NCBI GenBank assembly: GCA_013002535.1
Contig: JABDJK010000098.1
Location: 1 to 51,332 of the forward strand
DNA length: 51,332 nt
Origin: Hyphococcus sp.
Lineage (GTDB): Bacteria > Pseudomonadota > Alphaproteobacteria > Caulobacterales > Parvularculaceae
Reading direction: 5' to 3'
The notes below the pieces were generated by a model that did not search any database, was not told where the DNA came from, and saw nothing but the letters and a program-made list of their open reading frames with translations. How positions within the stretch are numbered: the stretch's first letter is position 1; the number at the start of each line of letters is the position of its first letter. Below are positions 18,439 to 26,119 of the stretch, piece by piece. The position numbers were made by a program, and so were the translations under genes.

Positions 18439-19353
18439 TTAGATAAAGTTCAACAGCGACAATTCAGTGGCGCGCGCGAGCGCCTGGGCCGACGCCTGTA
18501 TCGCTATCTGATCCTGATTGAGGCGCGAAAGCGCCTCTGCGATATCAGCATCTTCAATCTCCGCGGAAACTATTTCCGCGAGGTCACGGCGCGCAACATT
18601 GCGATTGACCGCGTCCGCAGCTTGTCCTTGCGCGACGGCGCTGAAGCCAAGAGTTTGATACAGCTCGTCAGCGATCTCGGTAAACGCTGCATTCTTGTCG
18701 ATGATGAACGCCCGCTGGGCATCGGTCAGGTTTCCAATAAACGGACCGAGTGCGGCTTCTGCATTGGCAAGCTCCTGTAATTCGCCAAACAGCCGCCGCG
18801 CGATTTCGCTGGCGACCGGGCCGCCATCGATATTAACGCCCTCTTCCACGGCGAGGCTTGCCCGTGCGCCCTCGTTAAAGACATCGTCGAGATCAGCCGC
18901 GGATCCGATATCGCCGAGCGATGAAAGGCCGACCGGCCGAACTGTACCATCGACGCCGCCAAACAAATAAACACCGCCGAGTTCAACGTTCAGGGCTGAA
19001 ATGATCCGTTGCGCCGCGGTTTCCAGTTCCGGCAACAAGAGTTCCGCACTGCCCGTCGCAAGAGTCCGGACAAAACCGGCGCGCGAGTCCTCGACCGCCG
19101 CCGCAACCGTCTCGATACTTGCGCCGATCAATTCATGGCGCGAAAGAGCAACTTCGCTGGCGTTCTCATAGGCGTTCGCACGTGTGAAGACGCCTTCCGC
19201 GGAAATCAAGCGCAACGCATCGGCGCCGTATTCTCCATAGGTCTGGAATTCTTTACCGCTCGACAATTGCAGCTGGTGCGTCTCAGCGGAGCCTTGCGCG
19301 CGCTGAAATCCCTGAAGAAGCAAAGCCTGCATACCTAATTCGGAAACGGCCAT
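18439..19353 (-). CDS. flgL: Flagellar hook-filament junction protein FlgL (HAP3)
   Basis: Second junction protein between hook and filament, exported by the flagellar type III system. It has 304 residues with flagellin-like ends. The N-terminus has GMQALLLQGFQRAQGSAETHQLQLSSGKEF and the C-terminal helix has LSRLNQDQIAIQASAQALARATELSLLNFI, both coiled-coil D0/D1-type regions. Each is quoted here in part: QLQLSSGKEF and LNQDQIAIQASAQAL. It follows flgK by 12 bases on the same strand, as in most flagellar systems. Expression is expected from the sigma-54 promoter at 20889-20904. Confidence 0.92.
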   Translation of the reverse strand: MAVSELGMQALLLQGFQRAQGSAETHQLQLSSGKEFQTYGEYGADALRLISAEGVFTRANAYENASEVALSRHELIGASIETVAAAVEDSRAGFVRTLATGSAELLLPELETAAQRIISALNVELGGVYLFGGVDGTVRPVGLSSLGDIGSAADLDDVFNEGARASLAVEEGVNIDGGPVASEIARRLFGELQELANAEAALGPFIGNLTDAQRAFIIDKNAAFTEIADELYQTLGFSAVAQGQAADAVNRNVARRDLAEIVSAEIEDADIAEALSRLNQDQIAIQASAQALARATELSLLNFI

Positions 19354-19365
19354 CGTAATAATTCC

Positions 19366-20721
19366 CTAGAGAATGTTGAGCAGCGATTGATAAAGCTCAT
19401 CGACCGCCGCGATCACCCGCGCATTGGCGCTGTAGGACCGCTGAAACAAGATGAGGTTAGAGAGTTCTTCGTCGAGATTGACGCCGCCTTCATTGAGGAG
19501 CCGCAATTCAACTTCTGAGGCAAAGGCCTCCGCCGTCGTGCTGCGTTCCTCAGCGACGCGCGATGCGGCGCCGATTTGCGTGACGGCAGAGATAACATTT
19601 TGCGCTTCCGGTGTAGCGCCGAGGGCTGCGAGTGCGCCGGCGCCGGATCCGTCATTAGCGCCGCCAGCCGCGCCGCCCGTAGGGCGCGCGATCGCGAGTT
19701 GTGCCGGGTCGCCGGCAATGACGGCATTCACGGTGAAAGCGTCGTCGGTCTCGATGATCAGCGGCGTTGTCGCTGGTGCGGTCGCGCCGACTGAAGCGTT
19801 GCCAGCGTAAACAGTATTGATTTGTCCAGCGATGTCGCGCGCCGCCGTATCAACAATCGTGCGCAAGGCCGGGAGTTCGGTGTTGCGCAGGGCGAGCAAG
19901 CCGCCGATCTCTCCGCCGGTCAGGCTGGCGTTGATGTCTGCTGCGATTGGCGCGGTCGCGCCGCTAGCCGGATCAACCGATGACAAGCCAATCGTCGACG
20001 CAGCGCCGCCGGTTAAATTCAATGCGCGGAAACCGCCGGAATTCGCCAGCAATTGGCCGTCGCCGGTCGTTACCGTGACGCGACCATCGTCAGCGCGGGA
20101 TACGTTGATGTCGATCAGTGTTGAAAGTTCTTTGAGACGCGCATCGATCTCGTCGCCTGCGCCATTGGAGTCCGGGGCGATCTGATTGAGATTGTAAATA
20201 TCTTCCAGAAGCGTGTTGGCGCGGTCGGCTTGCGCCTGCAAGCGCGCATCGGCGGCGACAGATTCGTCATCGATAGCGTTGATGGTGCGCGAAAAAGCGC
20301 CGAACGCCGCGTCGAGCGCATCAATTGCGACGGCTTTCGCAGCGATGGAATTCGGTGTGGCGCTGAGCGCAGTGAAAGCCGCAAACGCTTCATCCAGCTT
20401 GTGGGCGAAAGAAATGTTATCGCCGGGCGCACCCAATGACGCTTCCACCCGCGACAGGGCTTCGGCGACCACTGAAGTCGAACTGGCGTCAGATGCGCCG
20501 GCAAACCCTGCGTTTTGTAAAAATCGATTAACCCCTGCCCGCTCGATTTCAACGCCAACGCCAGAGAACTGGTTCGGGATGGCGTCAGTAAAGAACCGTA
20601 CTTCGCGACGCTTGAAGTCCGCCGTATTGACGTTGGCGATATTTTCCGACGTCGCCGCGATGGCTTCCTGGTTTGCGAGCAATCCTGAAACCGCCGTATT
20701 GAGTGCAACAGTCAAACTCAT
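19366..20721 (-). CDS. flgK: Flagellar hook-associated protein FlgK (HAP1)
   Basis: First hook-filament junction protein, 451 residues. The N-terminus has the rod/hook-family motif SENIANVNTADFKRRE after ALNTAVSGLLANQEA, and the C-terminus has NLILFQRSYSANARVI followed by the final helix VDELYQSLLNIL. These ends form the coiled-coil packing domains common to FlgE and FlgK. ATG 20721 is preceded by GGGAG at 8 bases and overlaps the stop of a 43-codon ORF as ATGA. It is shorter than enteric FlgK because the central variable domain is small. Confidence 0.95.
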   Translation of the reverse strand: MSLTVALNTAVSGLLANQEAIAATSENIANVNTADFKRREVRFFTDAIPNQFSGVGVEIERAGVNRFLQNAGFAGASDASSTSVVAEALSRVEASLGAPGDNISFAHKLDEAFAAFTALSATPNSIAAKAVAIDALDAAFGAFSRTINAIDDESVAADARLQAQADRANTLLEDIYNLNQIAPDSNGAGDEIDARLKELSTLIDINVSRADDGRVTVTTGDGQLLANSGGFRALNLTGGAASTIGLSSVDPASGATAPIAADINASLTGGEIGGLLALRNTELPALRTIVDTAARDIAGQINTVYAGNASVGATAPATTPLIIETDDAFTVNAVIAGDPAQLAIARPTGGAAGGANDGSGAGALAALGATPEAQNVISAVTQIGAASRVAEERSTTAEAFASEVELRLLNEGGVNLDEELSNLILFQRSYSANARVIAAVDELYQSLLNIL

Positions 20722-20849
20722 GAGCGCGCACTCCCGCCATAGATTTCGCCCGGCAGAATTTGCCGCAGCGGTAAATCTTTCCGGTCAAATTTTACCGGCA
20801 TCAGGGCGCTGTTTTCTACGAACGCCTTATTCCATGCGGGGGACGCCAT
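20718..20849 (-). CDS. Small 43-aa ORF leading the flgKL operon
   Basis: ATG 20847-20849 to TGA 20718-20720 encodes a basic peptide of 43 residues, beginning MASPAWNKAFVENSAL and ending LRQILPGEIYGGSARS. It has a plausible ribosome site (AAAGGA, 11 bases upstream), begins about 29 bases after the start point predicted from the sigma-54 element at 20889-20904, and its TGA overlaps the flgK ATG (ATGA). Those three facts together suggest a translated gene or a leader peptide coupled to flgK. I do not recognise any family. It has no membrane segment or signal peptide. Confidence 0.6.
   Translation of the reverse strand: MASPAWNKAFVENSALMPVKFDRKDLPLRQILPGEIYGGSARS
20781..20798. promoter_or_regulatory. 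Imperfect palindrome inside the small ORF
   Basis: CCGGTCAAATTTTACCGG is a nearly perfect dyad (one internal mismatch). It lies about 80-97 bases downstream of the start point predicted for the leftward sigma-54 promoter. Its arms resemble the GC-rich ends and A/T core of the other candidate FlbD sites at 20969 and 24449. Caulobacter ftr enhancers can lie near 100 bases from the promoter, upstream or downstream. It may equally be a chance result of coding sequence. Confidence 0.35.
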
Positions 20850-20888
20850 TTTACGTGCGGTCCTTTCAGTGAAACTCGACCCTATTAT

Positions 20889-20904
20889 TGCAACCGGTAA
20901 GCCA
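20889..20904 (-). promoter_or_regulatory. Sigma-54 promoter for small ORF-flgK-flgL
   Basis: On the minus strand the sequence is TGGCTTACCGGTTGCA, which keeps the invariant GG and GC at the correct 10-base spacing (consensus TGGCACG-N4-TTGCA). The predicted start point near 20878 leaves a 29-base leader before the small ORF. Late flagellar genes of Caulobacter-type bacteria are sigma-54 and FlbD dependent, and flbD lies in this window. Confidence 0.8.
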
Positions 20905-20968
20905 GATGAATTTCGGCGTTGCCATGATCGGCAGTCTTTGCGCCAACCGGCAGAATATGCAGGCGATA

Positions 20969-20981
20969 ATTGCCGGGCAAT
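20969..20981. promoter_or_regulatory. Candidate FlbD enhancer between divergent sigma-54 promoters
   Basis: ATTGCCGGGCAAT is an exact 13-base palindrome. Its centre is about 97 bases from the predicted leftward start point and about 89 from the rightward one, which is the distance expected for an enhancer serving both promoters. The half-site ATTGCCGGG recurs just upstream of fliF at 24455-24463. FlbD binding is inferred. Confidence 0.5.
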
Positions 20982-21037
20982 CCACCGTTTACGGATTATT
21001 ATCCATGACAGGCCGCATGTTGCATGGGAATCAGAAC

Positions 21038-21053
21038 TGGCAAGCCCCTTGCG
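21038..21053 (+). promoter_or_regulatory. Sigma-54 promoter for fliK-flgD-flgE
   Basis: TGGCAAGCCCCTTGCG matches the sigma-54 consensus closely, with GG and GC separated by 10 bases. The start point would be near 21064, about 32 bases before the fliK ATG at 21096. It is back to back with the flgK promoter. Confidence 0.85.
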
Positions 21054-21095
21054 ATAAGTAACGCGCGCGAAAATTCGTAAGGGCAAACACGCACA

Positions 21096-21995
21096 ATGAG
21101 TGACGTCGGATTATTGATCGAAGCGACCATGCAGGACGCCGTCGCGGGCTTGAAAAAACCGGTGATTACGCGCGAAGATGCTGCGCACGCTTTTTCATTT
21201 GCATCCGCTGTCACCGCCCTTGAAGGCCGAGCCGCGCAATCGCTGGAGACCCACGGCGCGGCGCCGCAGAACGCGAGCGTCGGTAAACAGACGGGCGGCC
21301 AGCAATCCGAGACGACAAGCACAAAGACAACGACGCCGGCCCAGCAATCCGCTGCCTCCACATCGGACCCCGCCTCCTCTAAATCAGCGCTGGCTCAGCA
21401 ATCGACCTCACCTCAGGCAAATCCAACGCAAGCAACCACGCTAGCCGCGCCAATCGCGCAATCGCCAGCACAAGCGAGCGCAGCTATTGCCGCGACCGCC
21501 ACTGGCGCAGCCGCAGTTCAGACCGCCCACGCCGCGAAAGCCGATGCCGCGCTACGCCCGACGATAGACGTGCGCGCCCCGTTTACGTCGAAGCTTGCAC
21601 GCCCCGAAGCCCTCGCCAAAGCGCCGCCTTCCGTGCAGGACTTCGCCAAATTTATCGCCCGGCGCCTTGATAGCGGCGCGTCGGTTTTTGAATTGCGCCT
21701 TGACCCGCCCTCCCTCGGCCGTGTCGAAGCGCAGATGAAGGTTGCTGATGACGGTGAAACCAAACTCTCGCTCAAATTCGATAATCAAACAGCGCTCGAC
21801 ATGTTTTCGCGCGATGAAACGGATCTGCGTCAGAGTCTTGCCGATGCCGGCTTCGCCCTCGGCCGTGATCGGCTGGAACTTATTTTGAAAGAAGACGCTG
21901 CGCCGTCGTTCGAGACTGGCGACGACGCCGCGCTCACCCCAGAAAATTATGCTCGCTTTGGTTATTCCCAAGGCGTCATCGATTTGACCATTTAG
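21096..21995 (+). CDS. fliK: Flagellar hook-length control protein FliK
   Basis: Secreted ruler protein that measures the hook and switches export specificity through FlhB. The 299-residue product has a low-complexity Ala/Gln/Ser/Thr-rich middle (about 60-180), as usual for FliK, and a conserved C-terminal Flg_hook domain with LRLDPPSLGRVEAQMKV and LRQSLADAGFALGRDRLELIL. It is the first gene after the rightward sigma-54 promoter and is followed by flgD after 9 bases. This fliK-flgD-flgE order groups hook-length control, cap and hook subunit in one transcript. Confidence 0.93.
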   Translation: MSDVGLLIEATMQDAVAGLKKPVITREDAAHAFSFASAVTALEGRAAQSLETHGAAPQNASVGKQTGGQQSETTSTKTTTPAQQSAASTSDPASSKSALAQQSTSPQANPTQATTLAAPIAQSPAQASAAIAATATGAAAVQTAHAAKADAALRPTIDVRAPFTSKLARPEALAKAPPSVQDFAKFIARRLDSGASVFELRLDPPSLGRVEAQMKVADDGETKLSLKFDNQTALDMFSRDETDLRQSLADAGFALGRDRLELILKEDAAPSFETGDDAALTPENYARFGYSQGVIDLTI

Positions 21996-22004
21996 GAAAC
22001 CGAT

Positions 22005-22664
22005 ATGGACGTAACTTCCATCGCCGCTCAACAATCATCCGGCCCGTCAACGCAAAGCTTCTCGCGGCTAACGCAGGACTTTGACACGTTCCTGACATTG
22101 CTGACGACCCAATTGCGCAATCAGGATCCGCTGGAGCCGCTCGATACCGAAAAATTCACCGAGCAACTCGTACAGTTCGCCGGGGTTGAGCAATCAATTC
22201 AGACAAACCAGCATCTCGAAGCATTATTGGCGCTGCAGACTGCGTCATCGAATGAAACGGCACTCGCCATGGTCGGCCGCATCGCCAACGTTGAAACCGA
22301 TGTCGCGACGCTAACCAATGAAAGTGCGCGCTGGACTTATGAATTGCCGGCAAACGCCGCAGCATCAAATGTCTATGTTGTCGATGCGCGCGGCGCCGTA
22401 GTCGCGGTCCTGAATGGCGCGGCGACGCCAGGTCAGCATAACGTCATCTGGGACGGCAAAATGAATAATGGCGGGCGGGCGCCGGAAGGCGCCTATCGCC
22501 TTGTCATTGACGCCATTGACGCTGATGGCGCGCCGGTTTCCACATCAATCACATCGAGCGGCCGCGTTGACGCCGTCGCTTTTGATGACGGCGCGCCGAA
22601 AATCGAAATTGCCGGACAGCGCTTTGATCTCGACTTGGTCAAACGCATTGATGCCGCACTCTAA
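22005..22664 (+). CDS. flgD: Flagellar hook cap / hook assembly protein FlgD
   Basis: Scaffold at the tip of the growing hook, 219 residues. The N-terminal export/assembly region has FDTFLTLLTTQLRNQDPLEP and the segment KFTEQLVQFAGVEQSI, the two most conserved blocks of the family. The C-terminal half is the FlgD Ig-like/tudor region with NVIWDGKMNNGGRAPEGAYR. It is spaced 9 bases from fliK and 21 from flgE. Sequences TTGCCGGCAA and ATTGCCGG occur within its coding part, but no sigma-54 site follows them. Confidence 0.95.
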   Translation: MDVTSIAAQQSSGPSTQSFSRLTQDFDTFLTLLTTQLRNQDPLEPLDTEKFTEQLVQFAGVEQSIQTNQHLEALLALQTASSNETALAMVGRIANVETDVATLTNESARWTYELPANAAASNVYVVDARGAVVAVLNGAATPGQHNVIWDGKMNNGGRAPEGAYRLVIDAIDADGAPVSTSITSSGRVDAVAFDDGAPKIEIAGQRFDLDLVKRIDAAL

Positions 22665-22685
22665 TTTACGCAAAGGACACAAACG

Positions 22686-23891
22686 ATGACATTTTCCGGT
22701 ATGTTCGCCATCGGCCTCTCGGGCGTCAACGCATATGCGACGAGCCTGGAAACCGTTTCCAACAACATTGCGAACTCGCAGACAACGGGGTTCAAACGCG
22801 CCCAGACGGATTTTTCGACGCTAGTTTCCGGTGAGAAACCTGACGGCGGCATCGAGGCGGGAGGCGTAAAAGCAAGCGCACGCATTCTCGCCAGCGAACA
22901 GGGCGCCATCTCTCGAACCAACTCTTCAACAGATCTTGCGATCGCCGGTGACGGATTTTTCGTTGTATCAAAAGACGCGAACACCAGCGCCGCAACTTCG
23001 GAAATGCTGTTTACCCGCTCCGGCGGTTTTTCGCTGCAGGCAAACGGCGATCTTATGAATGAAGCTGGGTTTTTGCTGCGCGGTGCGTCTGTCGGAGCTG
23101 ATGGCGCAGCGGCGCTTGGCGGCATAGAAAGCCTGCAAACGATTTCGATTGACCCAAACCAGACACTTGCCGCGGCAACGGAGAACATGATCCTCGCCGG
23201 CCGCTTGAATCAGGACGCGCCAATCGGCGCAAGCCTCACACAGCAATTCTCGCTTTTCGACGCCAACGGCGTCTCGCGCGATCTAGCGGTCACATTCACG
23301 AAAACTGGCGCCCTCACTTGGGCGGCTAACGCTGTTTTCGCTGATACTTTCGGCGCGACGGCGGCGAATGGCAATGTCGTCTTCAATAGCGCCGGGCAAT
23401 TCGATGCTGCTGCATCGTCGTTTCCGTCAGCCCTGACCAACGGTTCGCAAAATGTCGCGATCAACTTCTCGGGCCTCACCCAGGCAACAGGCGCATCAAC
23501 TATCACTAACGCACAAACCGATGGCGCCGCACCCGGAGAATTGACCGGCGTGGAAGTTTCCGAAAACGGTCGCGTTACAGCGCTCTTCTCAAATGGTCTT
23601 CGCCGCGACGTCTTTCAGGTAGCGCTAGCGAACTTTATCAACCCCGAAGGATTAGAAGATGGACCGGCGTCAACTTTTCTCGCCAGTCCGTTAGCAGGCA
23701 ACATTCAAATTGATGTTCCCCAAACGGGACGCGCCGGCGCCATAGAATCCAGCGCGTTAGAAATCTCCACCGTCGACATAGGCCTTGAATTTACAACGTT
23801 AATTGAGACCCAGCGCGCCTATTCAGCAAACACACGCATCATTACAGCGGCCGATGATATGTGGCGCACTTTGACCCAAACAGCGTCGTAA
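22686..23891 (+). CDS. flgE: Flagellar hook protein FlgE
   Basis: Structural subunit of the hook, 401 residues, exported by the flagellar type III system. The N-terminal rod/hook motif is SNNIANSQTTGFKRAQTDFS and the C-terminal end has FTTLIETQRAYSANTRIITA, both typical of axial proteins. The central part is the FlgE D1/D2 region (for example GDGFFVVSKD). The ATG follows CAAAGGACACAAACG, a good ribosome site. It is last of the fliK-flgD-flgE set, and 162 bases separate it from sciP. Confidence 0.95.
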   Translation: MTFSGMFAIGLSGVNAYATSLETVSNNIANSQTTGFKRAQTDFSTLVSGEKPDGGIEAGGVKASARILASEQGAISRTNSSTDLAIAGDGFFVVSKDANTSAATSEMLFTRSGGFSLQANGDLMNEAGFLLRGASVGADGAAALGGIESLQTISIDPNQTLAAATENMILAGRLNQDAPIGASLTQQFSLFDANGVSRDLAVTFTKTGALTWAANAVFADTFGATAANGNVVFNSAGQFDAAASSFPSALTNGSQNVAINFSGLTQATGASTITNAQTDGAAPGELTGVEVSENGRVTALFSNGLRRDVFQVALANFINPEGLEDGPASTFLASPLAGNIQIDVPQTGRAGAIESSALEISTVDIGLEFTTLIETQRAYSANTRIITAADDMWRTLTQTAS

Positions 23892-23978
23892 ACGAATTAT
23901 TGTTCAGTATTGATACAATTTTCAGAGCAATATTTTTCACCAATAATCAACCACTTAGAGAAGCTTTTACCATGCGGT

Positions 23979-23993
23979 TTAGCCGTTTTTTAA
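23979..23993 (+). promoter_or_regulatory. Candidate CtrA box upstream of sciP
   Basis: TTAG-N7-TTAA differs from the CtrA consensus TTAA-N7-TTAA at one base. It lies about 60 bases before the sciP start. In Caulobacter, sciP is expressed under CtrA control and SciP then restrains CtrA-activated promoters, so a box here would close that loop. Assignment is by consensus only. Confidence 0.4.
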
Positions 23994-24053
23994 AAGCACG
24001 GGGCCTATCCTGCGAAATAACAACCGTTGCGTATCAAGGGGAATAGAGCGCTC

Positions 24054-24344
24054 ATGACTGTCGTAGGAGAACAAACCTCGGCGCCCGTAAAAAAGGACCC
24101 GTATGTTATCGGGCCTGACGGCACGCCGTTGACACTTAAAGATTTACCGCCGCCATCTACCAAACGATGGGTTATTCGTCGAAAGGCCGAAGTTGTTGCT
24201 GCTGTACGCGGTGAACTGCTGACGCTTGAGGAAGCATGTGATCGCTATACGTTGACGGTGGAAGAGTTTCTTTCCTGGCAAAAAGCGATTGACCAGTTTG
24301 GCCTGCCAGGGCTTCGCGCAACTCGCGTGCAGCAATATCGCTAA
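24054..24344 (+). CDS. sciP: CtrA inhibitor SciP (DUF1153)
   Basis: Small helix-turn-helix-like protein (96 aa) that, in Caulobacter, contacts CtrA at its target promoters and blocks RNA polymerase recruitment after S phase. The sequence has the full DUF1153 core: DGTPLTLKDLPPPSTKRWV, RRKAEVVAAVRGELLTLEEA, YTLTVEEFLSWQKAID and the end GLRATRVQQYR. I choose ATG 24054 with AAGGGG upstream. A TTG at 24027 adds nine residues but looks unlikely. Location between flgE and fliF is the same as in Caulobacter. A strong terminator follows, so it is a single transcription unit or the end of the flgE transcript. Confidence 0.95.
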   Translation: MTVVGEQTSAPVKKDPYVIGPDGTPLTLKDLPPPSTKRWVIRRKAEVVAAVRGELLTLEEACDRYTLTVEEFLSWQKAIDQFGLPGLRATRVQQYR

Positions 24345-24356
24345 CCCCTCCTTAAC
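24341..24356 (+). promoter_or_regulatory. Weak CtrA-like box after sciP
   Basis: CTAA-N7-TTAAC overlaps the sciP stop and precedes the terminator at 24379. It differs from consensus at one position. It is 150-170 bases upstream of fliF, and the terminator lies between, so control of fliF from here would need a start point beyond the hairpin. Low certainty. Confidence 0.2.
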
Positions 24357-24378
24357 TTAATCTTTGGTTTTCGAAGAG

Positions 24379-24406
24379 CCCGCGCCTGGTTAGCGCGGGT
24401 TTTTTT
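24379..24406 (+). terminator. Rho-independent terminator after sciP
   Basis: A perfect 7-bp stem (CCCGCGC / GCGCGGG) with a 7-base loop CTGGTTA is followed directly by seven T. It begins 34 bases after the sciP stop and would end sciP transcription before fliF. Confidence 0.9.
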
Positions 24407-24448
24407 CGTCCGAATGCAGAAACGAAACGCTTTCTTTACGACAAAGGG

Positions 24449-24461
24449 GGCAAAAATTGCC
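24449..24461. promoter_or_regulatory. Candidate FlbD operator at the fliF promoter
   Basis: GGCAAAAATTGCC is an A/T-centred dyad with arms GGCAA/TTGCC. The extended right arm ATTGCCGGG is shared with the palindrome at 20969-20981. It sits about 48 bases before the fliF GTG. In Caulobacter FlbD represses the class II fliF promoter through an ftr site near the start point, so a repressor role is likely here. Not proven. Confidence 0.45.
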
Positions 24462-24508
24462 GGGTGAGGACCGCATGTCGCGGCGGTTCAGGGATATGGC
24501 AGTCGGGC

Positions 24509-26119
24509 GTGAACGAATTATATAATCTCATTCGAAGTTTTGGCGTCGCTAGATTGGCGGCTGTTATTGGCGTTACTTTTGGCGTCGCCGCTGCAATGGC
24601 GTTTATCATTGCACGCATTGGCGCGCCGTCCATGAGCGTCCTCTACGCCGACGTTAGTTACGCAGACGCTCAACCTGTTATCGACCAGCTTGAGCAGAAC
24701 GGCGTCAAACACACGCTGAAAGATGGCGGCGCGCGTGTCACCATTCTCGTCCCCCGCGACGAAATTGGACGCCTGCGCACTAACCTTGCGGCCGAGGGGC
24801 TCTCTATCAATGAGGGCGTCGGTTATGAGATCTTTGATAACAACTCGACGCTTGGCGCGACGTCATTTCAACAAAACATTAACAGATTGCGCGCCCTCGA
24901 AGGCGAATTGGCGCGAACCTTAACGACAATCAACGGCGTTCGCTCGGCCCGTGTTCATCTTGTTATGCCGGAACGCGAACTCTTCGCCCGCGACAAACAA
25001 ACGGCAAGCGCCTCCATTGTCGTCGATGCGCCGGGCGGTCTTGATAATCGCGCCGTTGCCGCCATCGTCAATCTAGCCGCTTCCGCTGTGCCTTCGCTCG
25101 ATCCGACACGGGTCACTGTACTCGACTCACGTGGAAAACTTCTGGCGTCCGGCGCCGACAAAGACTCTGACGCGGCAATCGCTGGCTCCATCGAAGAACG
25201 AAAAGCCGCCGCACAAGCAAAAATTCGCCGCGAAGTTGAAAACATGATCGGGCGCATCGTTGGCGCCGACAATGTTCGCGTTGAAGTCGCGGCTGACATG
25301 GATTTCAGCCGCATCACTGAAAGCTCCGAAATCGTTGACCCGGATAGCCAGACAGTCCTGTCATCAACAACAGTTGAAGAAACATCAAGCAGCGCTGATC
25401 CGGCAAGCGGCCAGGGCGTGTCTATCGCCAATGGCCTGCCCGGCGGACAAGGCTTTGCTGCGGACGGCGGAACCGCGACGTCCTCTTCTCAACGCACCGA
25501 AGAAACAACAAATTACGAGATTTCGAAAACCGTGCGCAACGCCGTGCGTGAAGAAGGCATCGTTATCAAACGCCTCTCCGTTGCCGTTGCCGTAAACGGC
25601 GTCACTGCAACCGGCGCCGACGGCGCACTCTCCTATTCACCACGCAACGCCGAAGAAATCGCGCGCATTGATACGCTAGTAAAATCCGCCATCGGCTTCA
25701 ATGCCGCGCGCGGCGACCAGGTCAATGTCGTTGATATCCAATTTAGCCCGCTGCCTGCCGCCATTGAAGCGCCGGCGCCAGCTGCTGCGCCGCTATTTGC
25801 AAACACCGACATCATGCGAATGGTGGAAGTCGGCGCGCTAACGCTGATCGTATTGGCGCTTGGATATTTTGTTTTGCGCCCAATGTTGGCGCCCGGCGCC
25901 GCGACGGAAACCGCCGCCATCGCCGCCGCCCCGTCAAATACCGTTGAAGCGCCCGCCCTTACCGACGCCACAGAGAGCGCATTGGAAACGCGCATCGATC
26001 TCAGCCAGGTCGAAGGGCAGGTCAAAGCCTCGTCCATCAATAAAGTCTCCGAAATCGTCAAAGCTCACACCGATGAGTCCGCCAATATCCTGCGCGGCTG
26101 GATGCGGGAGGCGTCGTAA
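24509..26119 (+). CDS. fliF: Flagellar MS-ring protein FliF
   Basis: Forms the MS-ring in the inner membrane and the base of the rod export gate. From GTG 24509 it has 536 residues, beginning MNELYNLIRSFGVARLAAVIG and running into the first membrane helix. The ring-building motif ALEGELARTLTTINGVRSARVHLV is seen in part as GELARTLTTINGVRSARVHL, and a second membrane segment lies near residues 440-460 (VGALTLIVLALGYFVLRPML). The C-terminal tail for FliG binding is intact. An in-frame GTG at 24464 would add 15 residues but would overlap the candidate operator. The stop overlaps the fliG ATG (TAATG). Confidence 0.94.
   Translation: MNELYNLIRSFGVARLAAVIGVTFGVAAAMAFIIARIGAPSMSVLYADVSYADAQPVIDQLEQNGVKHTLKDGGARVTILVPRDEIGRLRTNLAAEGLSINEGVGYEIFDNNSTLGATSFQQNINRLRALEGELARTLTTINGVRSARVHLVMPERELFARDKQTASASIVVDAPGGLDNRAVAAIVNLAASAVPSLDPTRVTVLDSRGKLLASGADKDSDAAIAGSIEERKAAAQAKIRREVENMIGRIVGADNVRVEVAADMDFSRITESSEIVDPDSQTVLSSTTVEETSSSADPASGQGVSIANGLPGGQGFAADGGTATSSSQRTEETTNYEISKTVRNAVREEGIVIKRLSVAVAVNGVTATGADGALSYSPRNAEEIARIDTLVKSAIGFNAARGDQVNVVDIQFSPLPAAIEAPAPAAAPLFANTDIMRMVEVGALTLIVLALGYFVLRPMLAPGAATETAAIAAAPSNTVEAPALTDATESALETRIDLSQVEGQVKASSINKVSEIVKAHTDESANILRGWMREAS

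Noticed and set aside
20850-21086. Longer version of the small ORF, up to 122 codons
   Set aside because: It would start upstream of the sigma-54 promoter and its predicted start point, so most of it could not be translated from that transcript.
22344-22360. TTGCCGGCAA palindrome as a further FlbD site
   Set aside because: It lies in conserved flgD coding sequence and no sigma-54 promoter follows before flgE.
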